DNA of 41,649 bases from Myxococcales bacterium (GCA_012959865.1 DUCH01000062.1:1-41649); one strand, 5' to 3'; numbered from the stretch's first letter, positions 22,724 to 32,337 are shown. A program made the numbers and translations. Notes: generated by a model from the letters alone, not told the origin.

Positions 22724-25180
22724 ATGGCCGCGTCCACACCCCACGAAACGGTCGTCGACGAGCCGCTGACCCAACGCCAGCATTTGATTCTGCTCGGAAT
22801 CGCGGGGGTCGCCCTCGCCCTACGCCTGCTTTATCTCTGGGGCCAGGCGCGAAACAACCCACTCTTCGAAATCGTCCGGGGCGACGCTTACGACCACCAT
22901 GCCTGGGCTCAGGCCCTCGCCTTTGGCCCCGGGATGGAGCCCGAGCCCTATTACCGTGCCCCCCTCTACTACTACCTGCTCGCCGACCTGTACCGCATGG
23001 TGGGTCCCAGCATTGTCTGGGCCCGGATCGCCGGGGCCTGCATGGGGGCCGCCACCACCTACGCGATCGCGCGCCTGGGAGCGGGGCTGGGGGGCTACCG
23101 GGCGGGACTGTGGGCGGGAATCCTCGCCGCGGTTTACTGGCCCGCCATCTACTTCGACGGCGAACTCCTGACCGTCGGCCTCGAGTGCCTACTCGAGGTG
23201 GGGCTACTTCTCGGCCTTCGGGTCGCGACCCGCCGAAACTCGCTGCCTCTGCTCGCGATGGCCGGGGCAATCTGGGGCCTGTGCGCCATCACCCGACCCA
23301 ACTTTCTCGTTCTGGCGCCAGCCATTATTTTCTGGCTCTTCATCGCGCTTCCGGGCGCGGGGCTTACGGCGCGCAAGGGCTTGGCCACGGTGGTGGTATT
23401 CATCAGCGCGGCCTTCATCATCGCACCCGTCACCCTGCGCAATGCCCTGGTCGGGGGTGAGCCGATCCCCATCGCCTACAGCGGCGGGGTCAATTTCTAT
23501 ATCGGCAACAACCCCGAATCCGACGGTATGTCTGCGGTGCTGCCCGGCGGCCGCCGGTCCCTGCGCGGTGGTTTCGAGGATGCCCGTCGCATTCCCCAAG
23601 CCCAACTCGGCCGGCCCCTTTCCTACGGCGAAATTTCCGATTACTGGTTTGCCCGGGGGTTCGACTGGATACGCACCGACCCGGGCGCTTTCGCCGCGCA
23701 CTGGGTTCACAAATTCCGGCTCTTCTGGAGCCCAGTGGAACTGCCCAACAATCAGCCGATTCGTTTTACCGCCGAGCATTCGCGAATTCCAGGGTTCTTC
23801 CTGGTCGGCTTCCCAGCGGTCGCGGTGCTCGGCCTGGCGGGCTTCGCCCTCGTGCGCCGAGACTGGAGGCGGTGGTTCCTACCGGGCTCCTTTCTACTTC
23901 TCTATATCGCCTCGGTGGTGCTCTTCTTCTGCAATGCCCGCTACCGACTGCCGGTCTTCCCGCTCCTGGTCTTGGCCGGTGGGGCAGGTCTGAGCCGTTT
24001 GCCGCAACTGCTCGGCCAAAAGCGCTGGACCGATCTGGGGGTCTACGCCGGCGTTGGCCTGGCCGCGGCGCTGGCCCTGGCAACGAACCCACCGGGCAAT
24101 CGGGAAGCCTTCCATGCCGCCAATCGGGGCGAAGGCCACAAGGCTTTGGGCGACTTCTATGCGGCCGCTCCGCTCTCGGACCGTGAAAGCCATGCCATCG
24201 CCCTGGACCATTTCGAGGCCGGCGTTCGCCTCAAGCCGGCCAGCCCCTACCTGCGGCTCGCCCTGGCCCGGGAGCAAATCAAGCTGGGCCGAGGCGGGGA
24301 AGCTGGAATTCAGCTCGAGCAAACGACCCGAAAATTTCCTGAAAACGCCGAGGTGCGCCTCGAATTCGCCCAGGCCCTGGCAGCTTCGGGACGCCTGTCC
24401 GCCGCACTCGAACAATTCGAGACCGCTGTCGGGCTGCAACCCGCCTACGCGGATGCCCAACTGGGATTGGGGTGCCTGCGGGTTCGGCTGGGGGAGCAAC
24501 GCCGTGCGCTGGAGCCGCTCCGCGTCGCCGCTGAACTGCTGAACGACCCCCTGCCCGCTCGCCTGTGCGCGGGCAGCGCCCGCCTGGGGCTGGGGCAAGC
24601 CGATGCGGCCCTGGCCGAGTTCACAGCCGCCTGGGAACTAAACCCCCGCAGCGCGAACGCTCTCCAGGGAATGGGCGACAGCCACCTAGTCCGCGGCGAC
24701 GTCAATTCCGCGATCGCCCACTACCGCATGGCACTCAAGCAGAATTCAGATCTGCCCGCGTCGAGCCAAAATCTCGCCGCCGCCCTGCGAAAATTGGGTC
24801 AATACGCGGAGGTGATTTCGGTTCTCGAGGGCGCCGTTCGCCATTCACCGGAAGACAGTGAATTGCTTGCCGCCCTGGCCTTCACCCTGGCCACAGCGCC
24901 CCAGCCGCATCTGCGCCGGGGCGAGCAGGCCCTGGCTTACGCGAAACGGGCGTCTGCCGCCGCGAGTGGCCCGCGCAGCGACGCTCTGGACGCCCAAGCG
25001 GCGGCCCTCGCCGAGCTCGGCCGCTTCCAAGCCGCGACCGAAACGGGTCTTCGAGCCCTGAACATCGCCCGCGCGCAAGGACCGCCGGATCGAGTCCCGG
25101 CCCTCGAAATGCGCCTCCGGGGTTACCGGGACGGGCGTCCCCATCGCGACCCCGATACCCCGGCACCCGCGATCCCATAG
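22724..25180 (+). CDS. GT-C family glycosyltransferase fused to a C-terminal TPR domain
   Basis: The protein has about 818 residues from ATG 22724, preceded by GAGGA; an upstream in-frame ATG at 22676 without a ribosome-binding site would add 16. The first half has about ten to twelve membrane segments of the PMT/ArnT (GT39/83-like) type. An acidic first periplasmic loop (RGDAYDHHAWAQ near residue 55) probably carries the catalytic Asp, and YYRAPLYYYLLADLYR follows. From about residue 470 there are roughly seven tetratricopeptide repeats (for example ALEQFETAVGLQPAYADAQ and AIAHYRMALKQNSDLPASS). It probably transfers a sugar from a polyprenyl-phosphate donor to a protein or envelope glycan. 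Acceptor and sugar are unknown. Confidence 0.87.
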   Translation: MAASTPHETVVDEPLTQRQHLILLGIAGVALALRLLYLWGQARNNPLFEIVRGDAYDHHAWAQALAFGPGMEPEPYYRAPLYYYLLADLYRMVGPSIVWARIAGACMGAATTYAIARLGAGLGGYRAGLWAGILAAVYWPAIYFDGELLTVGLECLLEVGLLLGLRVATRRNSLPLLAMAGAIWGLCAITRPNFLVLAPAIIFWLFIALPGAGLTARKGLATVVVFISAAFIIAPVTLRNALVGGEPIPIAYSGGVNFYIGNNPESDGMSAVLPGGRRSLRGGFEDARRIPQAQLGRPLSYGEISDYWFARGFDWIRTDPGAFAAHWVHKFRLFWSPVELPNNQPIRFTAEHSRIPGFFLVGFPAVAVLGLAGFALVRRDWRRWFLPGSFLLLYIASVVLFFCNARYRLPVFPLLVLAGGAGLSRLPQLLGQKRWTDLGVYAGVGLAAALALATNPPGNREAFHAANRGEGHKALGDFYAAAPLSDRESHAIALDHFEAGVRLKPASPYLRLALAREQIKLGRGGEAGIQLEQTTRKFPENAEVRLEFAQALAASGRLSAALEQFETAVGLQPAYADAQLGLGCLRVRLGEQRRALEPLRVAAELLNDPLPARLCAGSARLGLGQADAALAEFTAAWELNPRSANALQGMGDSHLVRGDVNSAIAHYRMALKQNSDLPASSQNLAAALRKLGQYAEVISVLEGAVRHSPEDSELLAALAFTLATAPQPHLRRGEQALAYAKRASAAASGPRSDALDAQAAALAELGRFQAATETGLRALNIARAQGPPDRVPALEMRLRGYRDGRPHRDPDTPAPAIP

Positions 25181-25220
25181 CCCCGCCAGGGGCGTTCCCG
25201 CCGATCCCGGCGCAGTGGGG

Positions 25221-25955
25221 TCAGCCAACGGTCCTCGAACCGGTTCGGCGCCAATCGCGAAACCGCAGAATTCGCGCGCTGTCGGACAATATCGGGTCGG
25301 CGACCACCGCCGCGCGAAGGCCGCGCGCGTCCAACGTGGCCGGTCCGGCAACGAAGATGCGGTTGTCGTATTCGTCCACCTCGATGCGAAGCAGACCGGG
25401 AAAGCGCGAATTGAGCGCTGCGGCCACACTCGGAGCTTCATCGAGGGCGTTGCTGACCAGAAGCCCTCCCGGCGCCAGCAGGCCCGCGGCCAGGTCGAGT
25501 CCAGGATGGGGGAGCCAGTCGGGCTTGTGCACGGCATCGCCCCGACCGACAAAGACATCTTCCACCACCAGATCAAAGCGACGGGTTTCTCCGCGAAGAA
25601 CGGCCAGGGCATCCTCGACCCGAACCTCCAGATCGAGATCATCCAGACCGAAATGCGCACGAGCCAGGCGTACGACTTCGGCATCGAGTTCCACACCCAC
25701 CAGATCGGCCTCGGGGGCCAGAGCACGCACGAGCCGGGCCACGCTGCCGCCCCCCAATCCCAGCAACAGAACCCGGCGCCGGCGCTCGGGAGCCAGAGCG
25801 AGAATCGGCGCCGCCAGTGCGTCCCAAACGCAGCCCGTGGCCGGGGTCTCCGGGCGGTAAAACGAGGCGAACGTCTCATCGACGATGAGTCGCTTGCCAA
25901 AACGGTCGACCTGAACGCGGACCCGCTCGCGCTTTTCCTTCGATGAGCGACTCAC
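25221..25955 (-). CDS. Spermidine-synthase-like class I methyltransferase-fold protein
   Basis: The protein has 244 residues from GTG 25955, chosen because AAGGGG stands five bases upstream; an in-frame ATG at 25979 would add eight. A beta-strand N-terminal domain (RLIVDETFASFYRPE) is followed by a Rossmann core with VLLLGLGGGSVARL (SAM-binding glycine loop) and VGVELDAEVVRLAR. In place of the spermidine-synthase active-site DSSDP it reads VVEDVFVGRGD, so aminopropyl transfer is uncertain. Such proteins are often labelled fused or orphan spermidine synthases. No SAM decarboxylase is nearby. It is divergent from priA with only 42 bases between the starts. Confidence 0.75.
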   Translation of the reverse strand: MSRSSKEKRERVRVQVDRFGKRLIVDETFASFYRPETPATGCVWDALAAPILALAPERRRRVLLLGLGGGSVARLVRALAPEADLVGVELDAEVVRLARAHFGLDDLDLEVRVEDALAVLRGETRRFDLVVEDVFVGRGDAVHKPDWLPHPGLDLAAGLLAPGGLLVSNALDEAPSVAAALNSRFPGLLRIEVDEYDNRIFVAGPATLDARGLRAAVVADPILSDSARILRFRDWRRTGSRTVG

Positions 25956-25997
25956 GCAATCCCCTTGACGGACTTCCATCTCGGTATACTGACCCGG

Positions 25998-28559
25998 ATG
26001 AACGAGCCGCTCTTCGCCCGCCCTAGCCGCCGCACCGTGCGCGTCGCGCTTCCGGTCCCCATCGATTCCCTTTTCAGCTATCGGGTCCCCGACAGCGAGA
26101 CCGCCGCCCTACACCCGGGCCAGCGCGTCCTGGTGCCCTTTTCGGGCCGGCGACTCGCGGGGGTCGTCGTCGAAGTTTCCGAACTGGATCCTCGCGGCAA
26201 GCCCCAGCATACCGAGATCGACCCCGAATCCCCCGCTCGATTTCTAGTGCAGGCCCCCGGCGACCAAACCATCAGCGAGGATATCGAACGAATCCTCGAC
26301 CCCACGCCGGTCCTCTCGGCGAAAATGCTGACCCTGCTGCTCGGCGCCGCCGAGGAGGTGTTGTGTCCGGCCGGCTTGGCCCTGGCCGCCGCGCTACCGG
26401 CGGGCTCCTCACCCCGGACCATCAAGCGGCTCGCCCTGACGCCCCTCGGCGAGGAAGCCCGGCGGACCGGCGTCACCCGGGGAGTGCCCGCTCGGGTTCT
26501 CGATCTTCTCACCGAGGCGCCCATCGAGGCCGCTGGGCTTCTCCGACGCCTGCCCGAAGCCCGAGGCCTCCTCGATCAACTTTTGGGAGACGGGCTGCTA
26601 CGCCAGGTCGACGGCATACGAGGCCCCACCGCTCGAATCGCCCGGGAAAGGGTCGCCCAAGTGAGCCCGGGGGTCGATGTCGAGGCCCGTTGCCAGACGG
26701 ATCTCGCGCGCGCGCCCAAGCAAGCAAACCTGCTGCGGGCGTTGGCGAGCCACGGGCCCACCGCGACGTCGGAGTTGGCCGAGCGGATGGGGGCCCAACC
26801 CGCCCAGCTTCGTTCGTTGATCGCCCGGGGACTCGCCGAAACCTTCGAACGCGATGCTCCGCGCAACGTACTCGGCCCCCCGGTTCCCCTTGAGGCGCCG
26901 CTCCCCCTCACCGATGACCAGGCTCGGGTGCTCGAACCCGTCACCCGCTGCATCCGCGAAAGTCGAAACCAAACCTTCCTCCTGCACGGGGTCACGGGGA
27001 GTGGCAAAACCGAAATCTATCTGCGGGCGGTGGCCGCCGCCCTCGAAGCCGGTCGACAGGCCCTGATTCTGGTCCCGGAGATTTCACTCACCCATCAAAT
27101 CGTGGCTCGGCTTCGAGCACGCTTCGGGGACGGGCTTGCGGTTCTCCACAGCGGCCTGCAACCCGGAGAGCGCCTCGAACAATGGCACCGTCTGCGCGCC
27201 GGCGATACCTCCATCGCCGTGGGGGCGCGAAGCGCACTGTTCGCGCCCCTGAGCGATATCGGGATCATCGTCATCGACGAAGAACACGACTCGGCATACA
27301 AAAACGAGCAGGGCTTTCGCTACCACGCAGGGCGCCTCGCCGAGCGGCTCGCCGAACTCTCTCAGTGCCCGGTCATCCTCGGCTCGGCGACTCCAGCCCT
27401 GGAAAATCGCTACCGCGCCGACCGCGGCGAAATCGAGCGAATCGTCTTGGCCCGTCGGATCGGCGGCCGCCCCCTGCCGGCGGTGGAGATCGTGAATATG
27501 GAGGATGAAAGGCGGCGCACTCCCCGGGGCCGGAAGCTGATCCTCTCCAAAGCCTTGCGTCTGGCCATGCAGGAAACTCTGGCCGAGTCGGCCCAGAGCA
27601 TCCTATTTCTGAATCGGCGCGGCTTTTCGACGCGAATCTTCTGCTTCGACTGCGGCTTCGCCGAACACTGTCCGCACTGCGATGTGGCCCTGGTCTACCA
27701 CGCCACTCAGCATTGCTTGCGGTGTCATTACTGCGAGTTCGTCAAGCCGCCCCCCGACCAATGCGGCCAGTGCGGAAATACCGATACCGCGCTGCTCGGC
27801 ACCGGGACCGAGCGCCTGGAGGAGGAAATTCGAGCGTTCTTGCCCGCCGCGCGCACTGCCCGCCTGGACCGGGATAGCGCTCAGCGGCGAGGCCATGTCC
27901 GGGCCGTTCTCGACGGCTTGGCGGCGGGCGACATCGACATCCTGGTGGGAACCCAGATGATCGCCAAGGGGCACGACTTTCCGGGAGTTCGACTGGTGGG
28001 GGTGGTGGCCGCCGACCTGGGTCTTCACATGCCCGATTTCCGTGCTGCCGAGCGCTGTTTCCAGGTTCTCACCCAGGTGGCCGGCCGAGCCGGCCGTGCT
28101 CAGGCGCCCGGCCGCGTGATCCTTCAGAGTTTTCTCCCCGACCACTATGCGATTCGGCCGGTTCGCAACCACGACTACGAAACGTTCTACCGCGAAGAAC
28201 TCGGCTACCGAGCCTCCTTGGGCTACCCGCCCTTTGGCCGGATCAGTCAGATCATCGTCTCGGGCGAAAATCTCGACGAAACCCGCCGGGCCGCCGAGAA
28301 ACTCGCGGACGCCGGCCGGGAAACCCTGGGCCCTGCTTCGGGAGACCCGGCGATCAACGTCCCGCCGGCCTGTGAGGTTCTTGGCCCGGTGCCCGCTGCA
28401 TTCCCCCGTCTGCGCGGAAGGCATCGACAGCAGATCGTCGTCAAGGGGAGCGACACAGTCCAAGTGCGAGCCGTCTCGCAAAACTTGGCCCGGCTCGGTC
28501 GCCGCGCCGCGCGGGGTTTGCTGGTCTCGGTGGATGTCAATCCCGTGGATATGCTATAA
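25998..28559 (+). CDS. priA: Primosomal replication-restart helicase PriA
   Basis: The 853-residue superfamily 2 helicase starts at ATG 25998 (an upstream in-frame TTG at 25965 is less likely). An N-terminal 3'-OH-binding domain (VRVALPVPIDSLFSYRVP) is followed by a winged-helix region, Walker A in HGVTGSGKTEIYL, Walker B DEEHD, and a zinc-binding module of four CxxC pairs between about 550 and 600 (CFDCGFAEHCPHC, CLRCHYC, CGQCG). Late helicase motifs are GTQMIAKGHDFPGV and QVAGRAGRA. It restarts stalled forks by loading DnaB. It heads a core run with def, fmt, rsmB and rpe. A TATACT at 25985-25990, eight bases before the ATG, hints at a very short or absent leader. Confidence 0.96.
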   Translation: MNEPLFARPSRRTVRVALPVPIDSLFSYRVPDSETAALHPGQRVLVPFSGRRLAGVVVEVSELDPRGKPQHTEIDPESPARFLVQAPGDQTISEDIERILDPTPVLSAKMLTLLLGAAEEVLCPAGLALAAALPAGSSPRTIKRLALTPLGEEARRTGVTRGVPARVLDLLTEAPIEAAGLLRRLPEARGLLDQLLGDGLLRQVDGIRGPTARIARERVAQVSPGVDVEARCQTDLARAPKQANLLRALASHGPTATSELAERMGAQPAQLRSLIARGLAETFERDAPRNVLGPPVPLEAPLPLTDDQARVLEPVTRCIRESRNQTFLLHGVTGSGKTEIYLRAVAAALEAGRQALILVPEISLTHQIVARLRARFGDGLAVLHSGLQPGERLEQWHRLRAGDTSIAVGARSALFAPLSDIGIIVIDEEHDSAYKNEQGFRYHAGRLAERLAELSQCPVILGSATPALENRYRADRGEIERIVLARRIGGRPLPAVEIVNMEDERRRTPRGRKLILSKALRLAMQETLAESAQSILFLNRRGFSTRIFCFDCGFAEHCPHCDVALVYHATQHCLRCHYCEFVKPPPDQCGQCGNTDTALLGTGTERLEEEIRAFLPAARTARLDRDSAQRRGHVRAVLDGLAAGDIDILVGTQMIAKGHDFPGVRLVGVVAADLGLHMPDFRAAERCFQVLTQVAGRAGRAQAPGRVILQSFLPDHYAIRPVRNHDYETFYREELGYRASLGYPPFGRISQIIVSGENLDETRRAAEKLADAGRETLGPASGDPAINVPPACEVLGPVPAAFPRLRGRHRQQIVVKGSDTVQVRAVSQNLARLGRRAARGLLVSVDVNPVDML

Positions 28560-28656
28560 AGCGAAACCTTAATCCGAACGAGAGCTTACACGCTTCCCCC
28601 GCCGCCCGGATCGCTGACCCCAACCCCGGGCGAGCCCCGCTAGAAATTGGAACGAG

Positions 28657-29178
28657 ATGGCCCTGCGAGAAATCGTTCAATTTCCTGACCCGCGACTGAA
28701 GGAGATCTCGCAGCCGGTGGGCGAGATCACCGAGGAAATCCACCAACTGGTCCGGGACATGTGCGAGGCGATGTACGACGAGCCCGGCATCGGCCTGGCT
28801 GCTCCCCAAGTCGGGGAAGCCATTCGACTCTTTGTGATCGACACCGAATGGAGTGAGGAGGGCGGTGAGCGCTGCCCCCAGGTCATGATCAATCCCGAGT
28901 TCCTCCACAAAGAAGGAAAGATCGTCTGGGAGGAAGGTTGCCTGTCTGTCCCCGACTACACCGCGGATGTCGAACGGGCGTCCCGGGTCACGATCCGAGC
29001 CCAGGACCTCGACGGCAAGGAAATTGTCGAAGAGGCCGAAGGCCTGCGCGCGGTGTGCCTTCAGCACGAATTCGACCACCTCGAGGGAAAACTCTTCATC
29101 GACCGCATCAGCCGTCTCAAGCGCAGCCTCTACGTCAAGAAGCGCAAGAAACAGCTCGCCGAAGAAGACGAGGGCTAG
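28657..29178 (+). CDS. def: Peptide deformylase
   Basis: The 173-residue metallo-deformylase removes the formyl group from nascent N-terminal Met. All three signature motifs are intact: GIGLAAPQ (44-51), EEGCLSVP with metal ligand Cys95, and LQHEFDHLEG with His137, Glu138 and His141. A basic tail ends the protein. It lies 97 bases after priA and just before fmt, the enzyme that adds the formyl group, which is a conserved pairing. Confidence 0.96.
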   Translation: MALREIVQFPDPRLKEISQPVGEITEEIHQLVRDMCEAMYDEPGIGLAAPQVGEAIRLFVIDTEWSEEGGERCPQVMINPEFLHKEGKIVWEEGCLSVPDYTADVERASRVTIRAQDLDGKEIVEEAEGLRAVCLQHEFDHLEGKLFIDRISRLKRSLYVKKRKKQLAEEDEG

Positions 29179-29182
29179 TCCC

Positions 29183-30205
29183 CTGTCTGCCGCCGGGCTT
29201 CGTATTGTGTTCTTGGGTACTCCCCAGGTCGCCCTCCCCTCCCTGGAAGGTCTGATTGGGAGTCGGCACGAGGTGGTCGCCGTGGTGACGCAACCCGATC
29301 GGGGTCGGGGACGTGGGCGCAAGCCATCGCCCTCCCCAGTCGGCCAACGCGCACTGTCTGCCGGAATCCCGCTGCTCCGCAGCGAGGCGGTGGGCGACCG
29401 CGAGACCGTCGAAGCCCTGAATGAATTGCGGCCCGACCTGGGCGTGGTCGTCGCGTTCGGGCAATTCATCCCGAAACAAGTCCGTACCCTGCCCCGCCTG
29501 GGTTATCTCATCAACGGACACGCGAGCCTTCTCCCTCACTACCGGGGCGCCTCCCCGATCGCCCAGGCCATTCTGGATGGCCAGCAATACACGGGTGTGT
29601 CGGTCATGCGCGTGGAGCGAGCGATGGACGCAGGCCCGGTCGCTCTTGCGCGCTCGATCAAAATCGGCGACACGGAAACGACCGGGGAACTGACGCTCCG
29701 GCTCTCGAACCTGGCCGCAGAACTCCTGCTCGAAGCCGTCGAAGCCATTGCTGAGAAAACCATTCAATGGACCGAGCAGGACCACGCACGCGCGAGCATC
29801 GCACCCAAGATCTCCCGGGCCGATGGAAGAATCGATTGGTGCCTGAACACCGCCGAATGCGTGCGCCAGGTCAACGCCATGGCGCCCAAGCCCGGCGCCT
29901 TCACCCCCTTGGCCGAAGCCAACGCCGGGGAACTGAAGATACTTCGCGCGGGCTTTTACTCGGAGGCGGCCGATCAGAAGCCCGCCAAGCCCCCTCGCCC
30001 GGGAGACCTTCGTCTGGCCGACCATGACGGTGCACCTCCCCTTCGGATTGGAACCGCGGACGGTTGGCTCGTTCCCCTGGAAGTCCAGCGTCCGGGGGGC
30101 AAGGTGATGGACCCGGCCGCCTTCCTCCGCGGCTACCCTCTGGGCGAAGGCAACCTTCTGGGGCGGACCGCTTCTCACGAAAACAAACAGGGAGAGCAAG
30201 GGTGA
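29183..30205 (+). CDS. fmt: Methionyl-tRNA formyltransferase (apparent CTG start)
   Basis: The enzyme formylates Met-tRNAi using 10-formyl-THF. Motifs present are RIVFLGTPQVALPSLEG, VTQPDRGRGRGRK, NGHASLLPHYRGASPI (catalytic Asn/His region), DAGPV, and the C-terminal tRNA-binding barrel (RIDW through VNAMAPKPGAF). The start is odd. Between the def stop and the first beta-strand there is no in-frame ATG, GTG or TTG. CTG at 29183 has GAGGG eight bases upstream and gives 340 residues. GTG 29207 or ATT 29204 would delete part of the first strand. I assign CTG. The stop overlaps the GTG of rsmB. Confidence 0.93.
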   Translation: MSAAGLRIVFLGTPQVALPSLEGLIGSRHEVVAVVTQPDRGRGRGRKPSPSPVGQRALSAGIPLLRSEAVGDRETVEALNELRPDLGVVVAFGQFIPKQVRTLPRLGYLINGHASLLPHYRGASPIAQAILDGQQYTGVSVMRVERAMDAGPVALARSIKIGDTETTGELTLRLSNLAAELLLEAVEAIAEKTIQWTEQDHARASIAPKISRADGRIDWCLNTAECVRQVNAMAPKPGAFTPLAEANAGELKILRAGFYSEAADQKPAKPPRPGDLRLADHDGAPPLRIGTADGWLVPLEVQRPGGKVMDPAAFLRGYPLGEGNLLGRTASHENKQGEQG

Positions 30206-31668
30206 CCAAGCGACGCAGTCGCCCCGGTGTTGGCCGATCCGGCACCGGCAATGAGAGCGGCCACGAAGGCGGCGTTCGCCGGCGGGGAAGTGGCCCGACC
30301 GTGGCACGCCTGGCCGCGGTGCGGGTGCTGGAACGTGTGGAGCGGGTGCGTGCGTATGCGGACGTGGCCCTTCATCACACCTTGGCCCAGAGCAACATGG
30401 CCAGCGCCGACCGCCGCCTGACCACCGAGCTCGTGTACGGGACCCTACGCTGGCGAGGGCGTATCGATTTTCTGCTTGGGGATGCCCTGGACCGAAAACT
30501 TGACTCAATCGAGCCCCTGGTGCTCACCGCCCTGCGAATGGGCGTCTACCAGATTCACTATTCCGATCGAATCCCCGACACTGCGGCGGTGGATGAGGCG
30601 GTTCGATGCACTCGAGCGCTGGGGGTCGAACGGGCCACGGGACTCGTCAACGCAACCCTGCGTCGGGTCGCCCGAGAACGCGAGAAGGTTGTTTTCCCCG
30701 ACTGGGAGAAGGATCCTTTGGGCCACCTGGAGCACGCACTCTCGCTCCCCCGATGGATTGCCGAGCGCTGGCTCGCCGACCACGGCAACGCCGCCCCCGC
30801 GTTGGCGGAAGCCTGCAACCGCCCCCCGCCCCATACGATTCGCGCGAACCTTCAGCGCGGCTCGCGAGACGAACTTCTTGCTCGGCTCCGAGAAGACTTC
30901 CCCGACGCTCTCCCGTGCACCCTCGCGTCCCGAGGCATCGTACTCGGGCGAAGCGGAGACGCCGGACGTGATCCGCGGTTTCGCGAAGGTCAGTACACCG
31001 TTCAGGACGAGGCCTCCCAGGCCGTAGTCGACCTGCTTGATGTCGCACCCCACCACCGGGTGCTCGACATCTGCTCCGCGCCTGGAACCAAGACGACCGG
31101 CATCGCCGAGCAACTCTCCGACCGGGGAAGCGTACTGGCCCTCGACCGACACGCAGGCCGCCTGGGCCTGGTTGCCCAGTCCGCACGCCGACTCGGACTC
31201 CGGGGCATCAGCACCCTGGTCCGAGACGCCACGCGCCCCCTGGATGATCTCCCCCTGGCGGCAGACGAGCCCGCACCCGCCGGTGGAGCCCACTTCCACC
31301 GGGTGCTCGTGGATGCACCGTGTTCGGGCCTCGGAGCACTGCGGCGCAATCCCGATGCACGCTGGCGTTTGCGCGCCGGCGACCCGGCCCGACTGGGAGC
31401 CATCCAATCCAGCCTGCTGGAGAGCGCGGCCCGGGTCGTATCGCCGGGGGGAAGCCTCGTCTACAGTACGTGCACGGTGCTTAGCGAGGAGAACGAGACC
31501 ATCGTGGATCGATTTCTGGAATCCCATCCGGGCTTCCAGCTTGCCGAGCCAAAGACTCTCCCTCCCGCTCTGGCCTCGGTGCTGGACCCAAGGGGACTGA
31601 TGCGCTGCCAACCCCACATCAACGACAGCGACGGATTCTTCGCTGCACGGTTGGAGAGGAAGAGCTGA
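30202..31668 (+). CDS. rsmB: 16S rRNA (cytosine-967-C5) methyltransferase
   Basis: The protein has 488 residues from GTG 30202, which overlaps the fmt stop as GTGA. An N-terminal basic extension is followed by a NusB-like RNA-binding domain (about 35-170) and a SAM-dependent m5C methyltransferase domain with LDICSAPGTKTTGIAEQL, the catalytic VDAPCSGLGALRRNPDARW (Cys374) and YSTCTV (Cys424, which releases the enzyme). It ends with DGFFAARLERK. The gene order def-fmt-rsmB-rpe supports the RsmB/Sun assignment over other Nop2-family members. Confidence 0.94.
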   Translation: MTKRRSRPGVGRSGTGNESGHEGGVRRRGSGPTVARLAAVRVLERVERVRAYADVALHHTLAQSNMASADRRLTTELVYGTLRWRGRIDFLLGDALDRKLDSIEPLVLTALRMGVYQIHYSDRIPDTAAVDEAVRCTRALGVERATGLVNATLRRVAREREKVVFPDWEKDPLGHLEHALSLPRWIAERWLADHGNAAPALAEACNRPPPHTIRANLQRGSRDELLARLREDFPDALPCTLASRGIVLGRSGDAGRDPRFREGQYTVQDEASQAVVDLLDVAPHHRVLDICSAPGTKTTGIAEQLSDRGSVLALDRHAGRLGLVAQSARRLGLRGISTLVRDATRPLDDLPLAADEPAPAGGAHFHRVLVDAPCSGLGALRRNPDARWRLRAGDPARLGAIQSSLLESAARVVSPGGSLVYSTCTVLSEENETIVDRFLESHPGFQLAEPKTLPPALASVLDPRGLMRCQPHINDSDGFFAARLERKS

Positions 31669-31671
31669 GCG

Positions 31672-32337
31672 ATGCCGACCCTACGAATCGCGCCCTCGAT
31701 CCTTGCCTCGGATTTTTCCCGGCTGGGTGAGGAAGTTCGCGCCGCCGAGGCCGCCGGCGCTGACTGGATCCACATCGATGTGATGGACGGTCACTTTGTC
31801 CCCAACATCAGCATCGGTCCAGGCATCGTAGAAGCCGTCCGCCGATGCACGGACCTGCCTCTCGACGTCCACTTGATGATCGAGGCACCCGACCGCTACG
31901 TGGCCGACTTCGCCGCCGCGGGAGCTCAAACCATCGGCGTCCACGTAGAGGCGTGTCCGCATCTGCATCGAAGCGTTCAGACCATCCGAGAGGCGGGGGC
32001 CCGGCCGTGCGTGGTCATCAATCCGGCCACGATTCCAACGGCTGTGGAGCCGGTGCTCTCGGACATCGATCAGGTTCTCGTCATGACCGTCAACCCGGGT
32101 TTCGGCGGCCAGAAGTTCATTCGAAGCGCCCTTCCTGCGGTGGAGAAAATCCGAGGCTGGATCGAGGAACGGGGCCTCGAAGTCGACCTCGAAGTCGATG
32201 GTGGAATCACGGCCGAGACCATCGGCGAGGCTGCCAGGGCCGGAGCCAATGTTTTCGTCGCAGGGACCGCAGTCTTTGGAACCGACGACTACAAGGCGGC
32301 CATCGATACGCTACGCGAGAACGCCGAGCGGGGCTGA
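31672..32337 (+). CDS. rpe: Ribulose-phosphate 3-epimerase
   Basis: This is a 221-residue TIM-barrel enzyme interconverting ribulose-5-phosphate and xylulose-5-phosphate. Typical motifs are IAPSILASDFSRLGEE, DWIHIDVMDGHFVPNIS (metal-binding His and Asp), DVHLMIE, MTVNPGFGGQKFI and LEVDGGIT followed by GANVFVAGTAVF. It starts 4 bases after rsmB with a purine-rich ribosome-binding site. The family's usual L-N-P-A-T-P turn reads INPATIP here. Confidence 0.95.
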   Translation: MPTLRIAPSILASDFSRLGEEVRAAEAAGADWIHIDVMDGHFVPNISIGPGIVEAVRRCTDLPLDVHLMIEAPDRYVADFAAAGAQTIGVHVEACPHLHRSVQTIREAGARPCVVINPATIPTAVEPVLSDIDQVLVMTVNPGFGGQKFIRSALPAVEKIRGWIEERGLEVDLEVDGGITAETIGEAARAGANVFVAGTAVFGTDDYKAAIDTLRENAERG

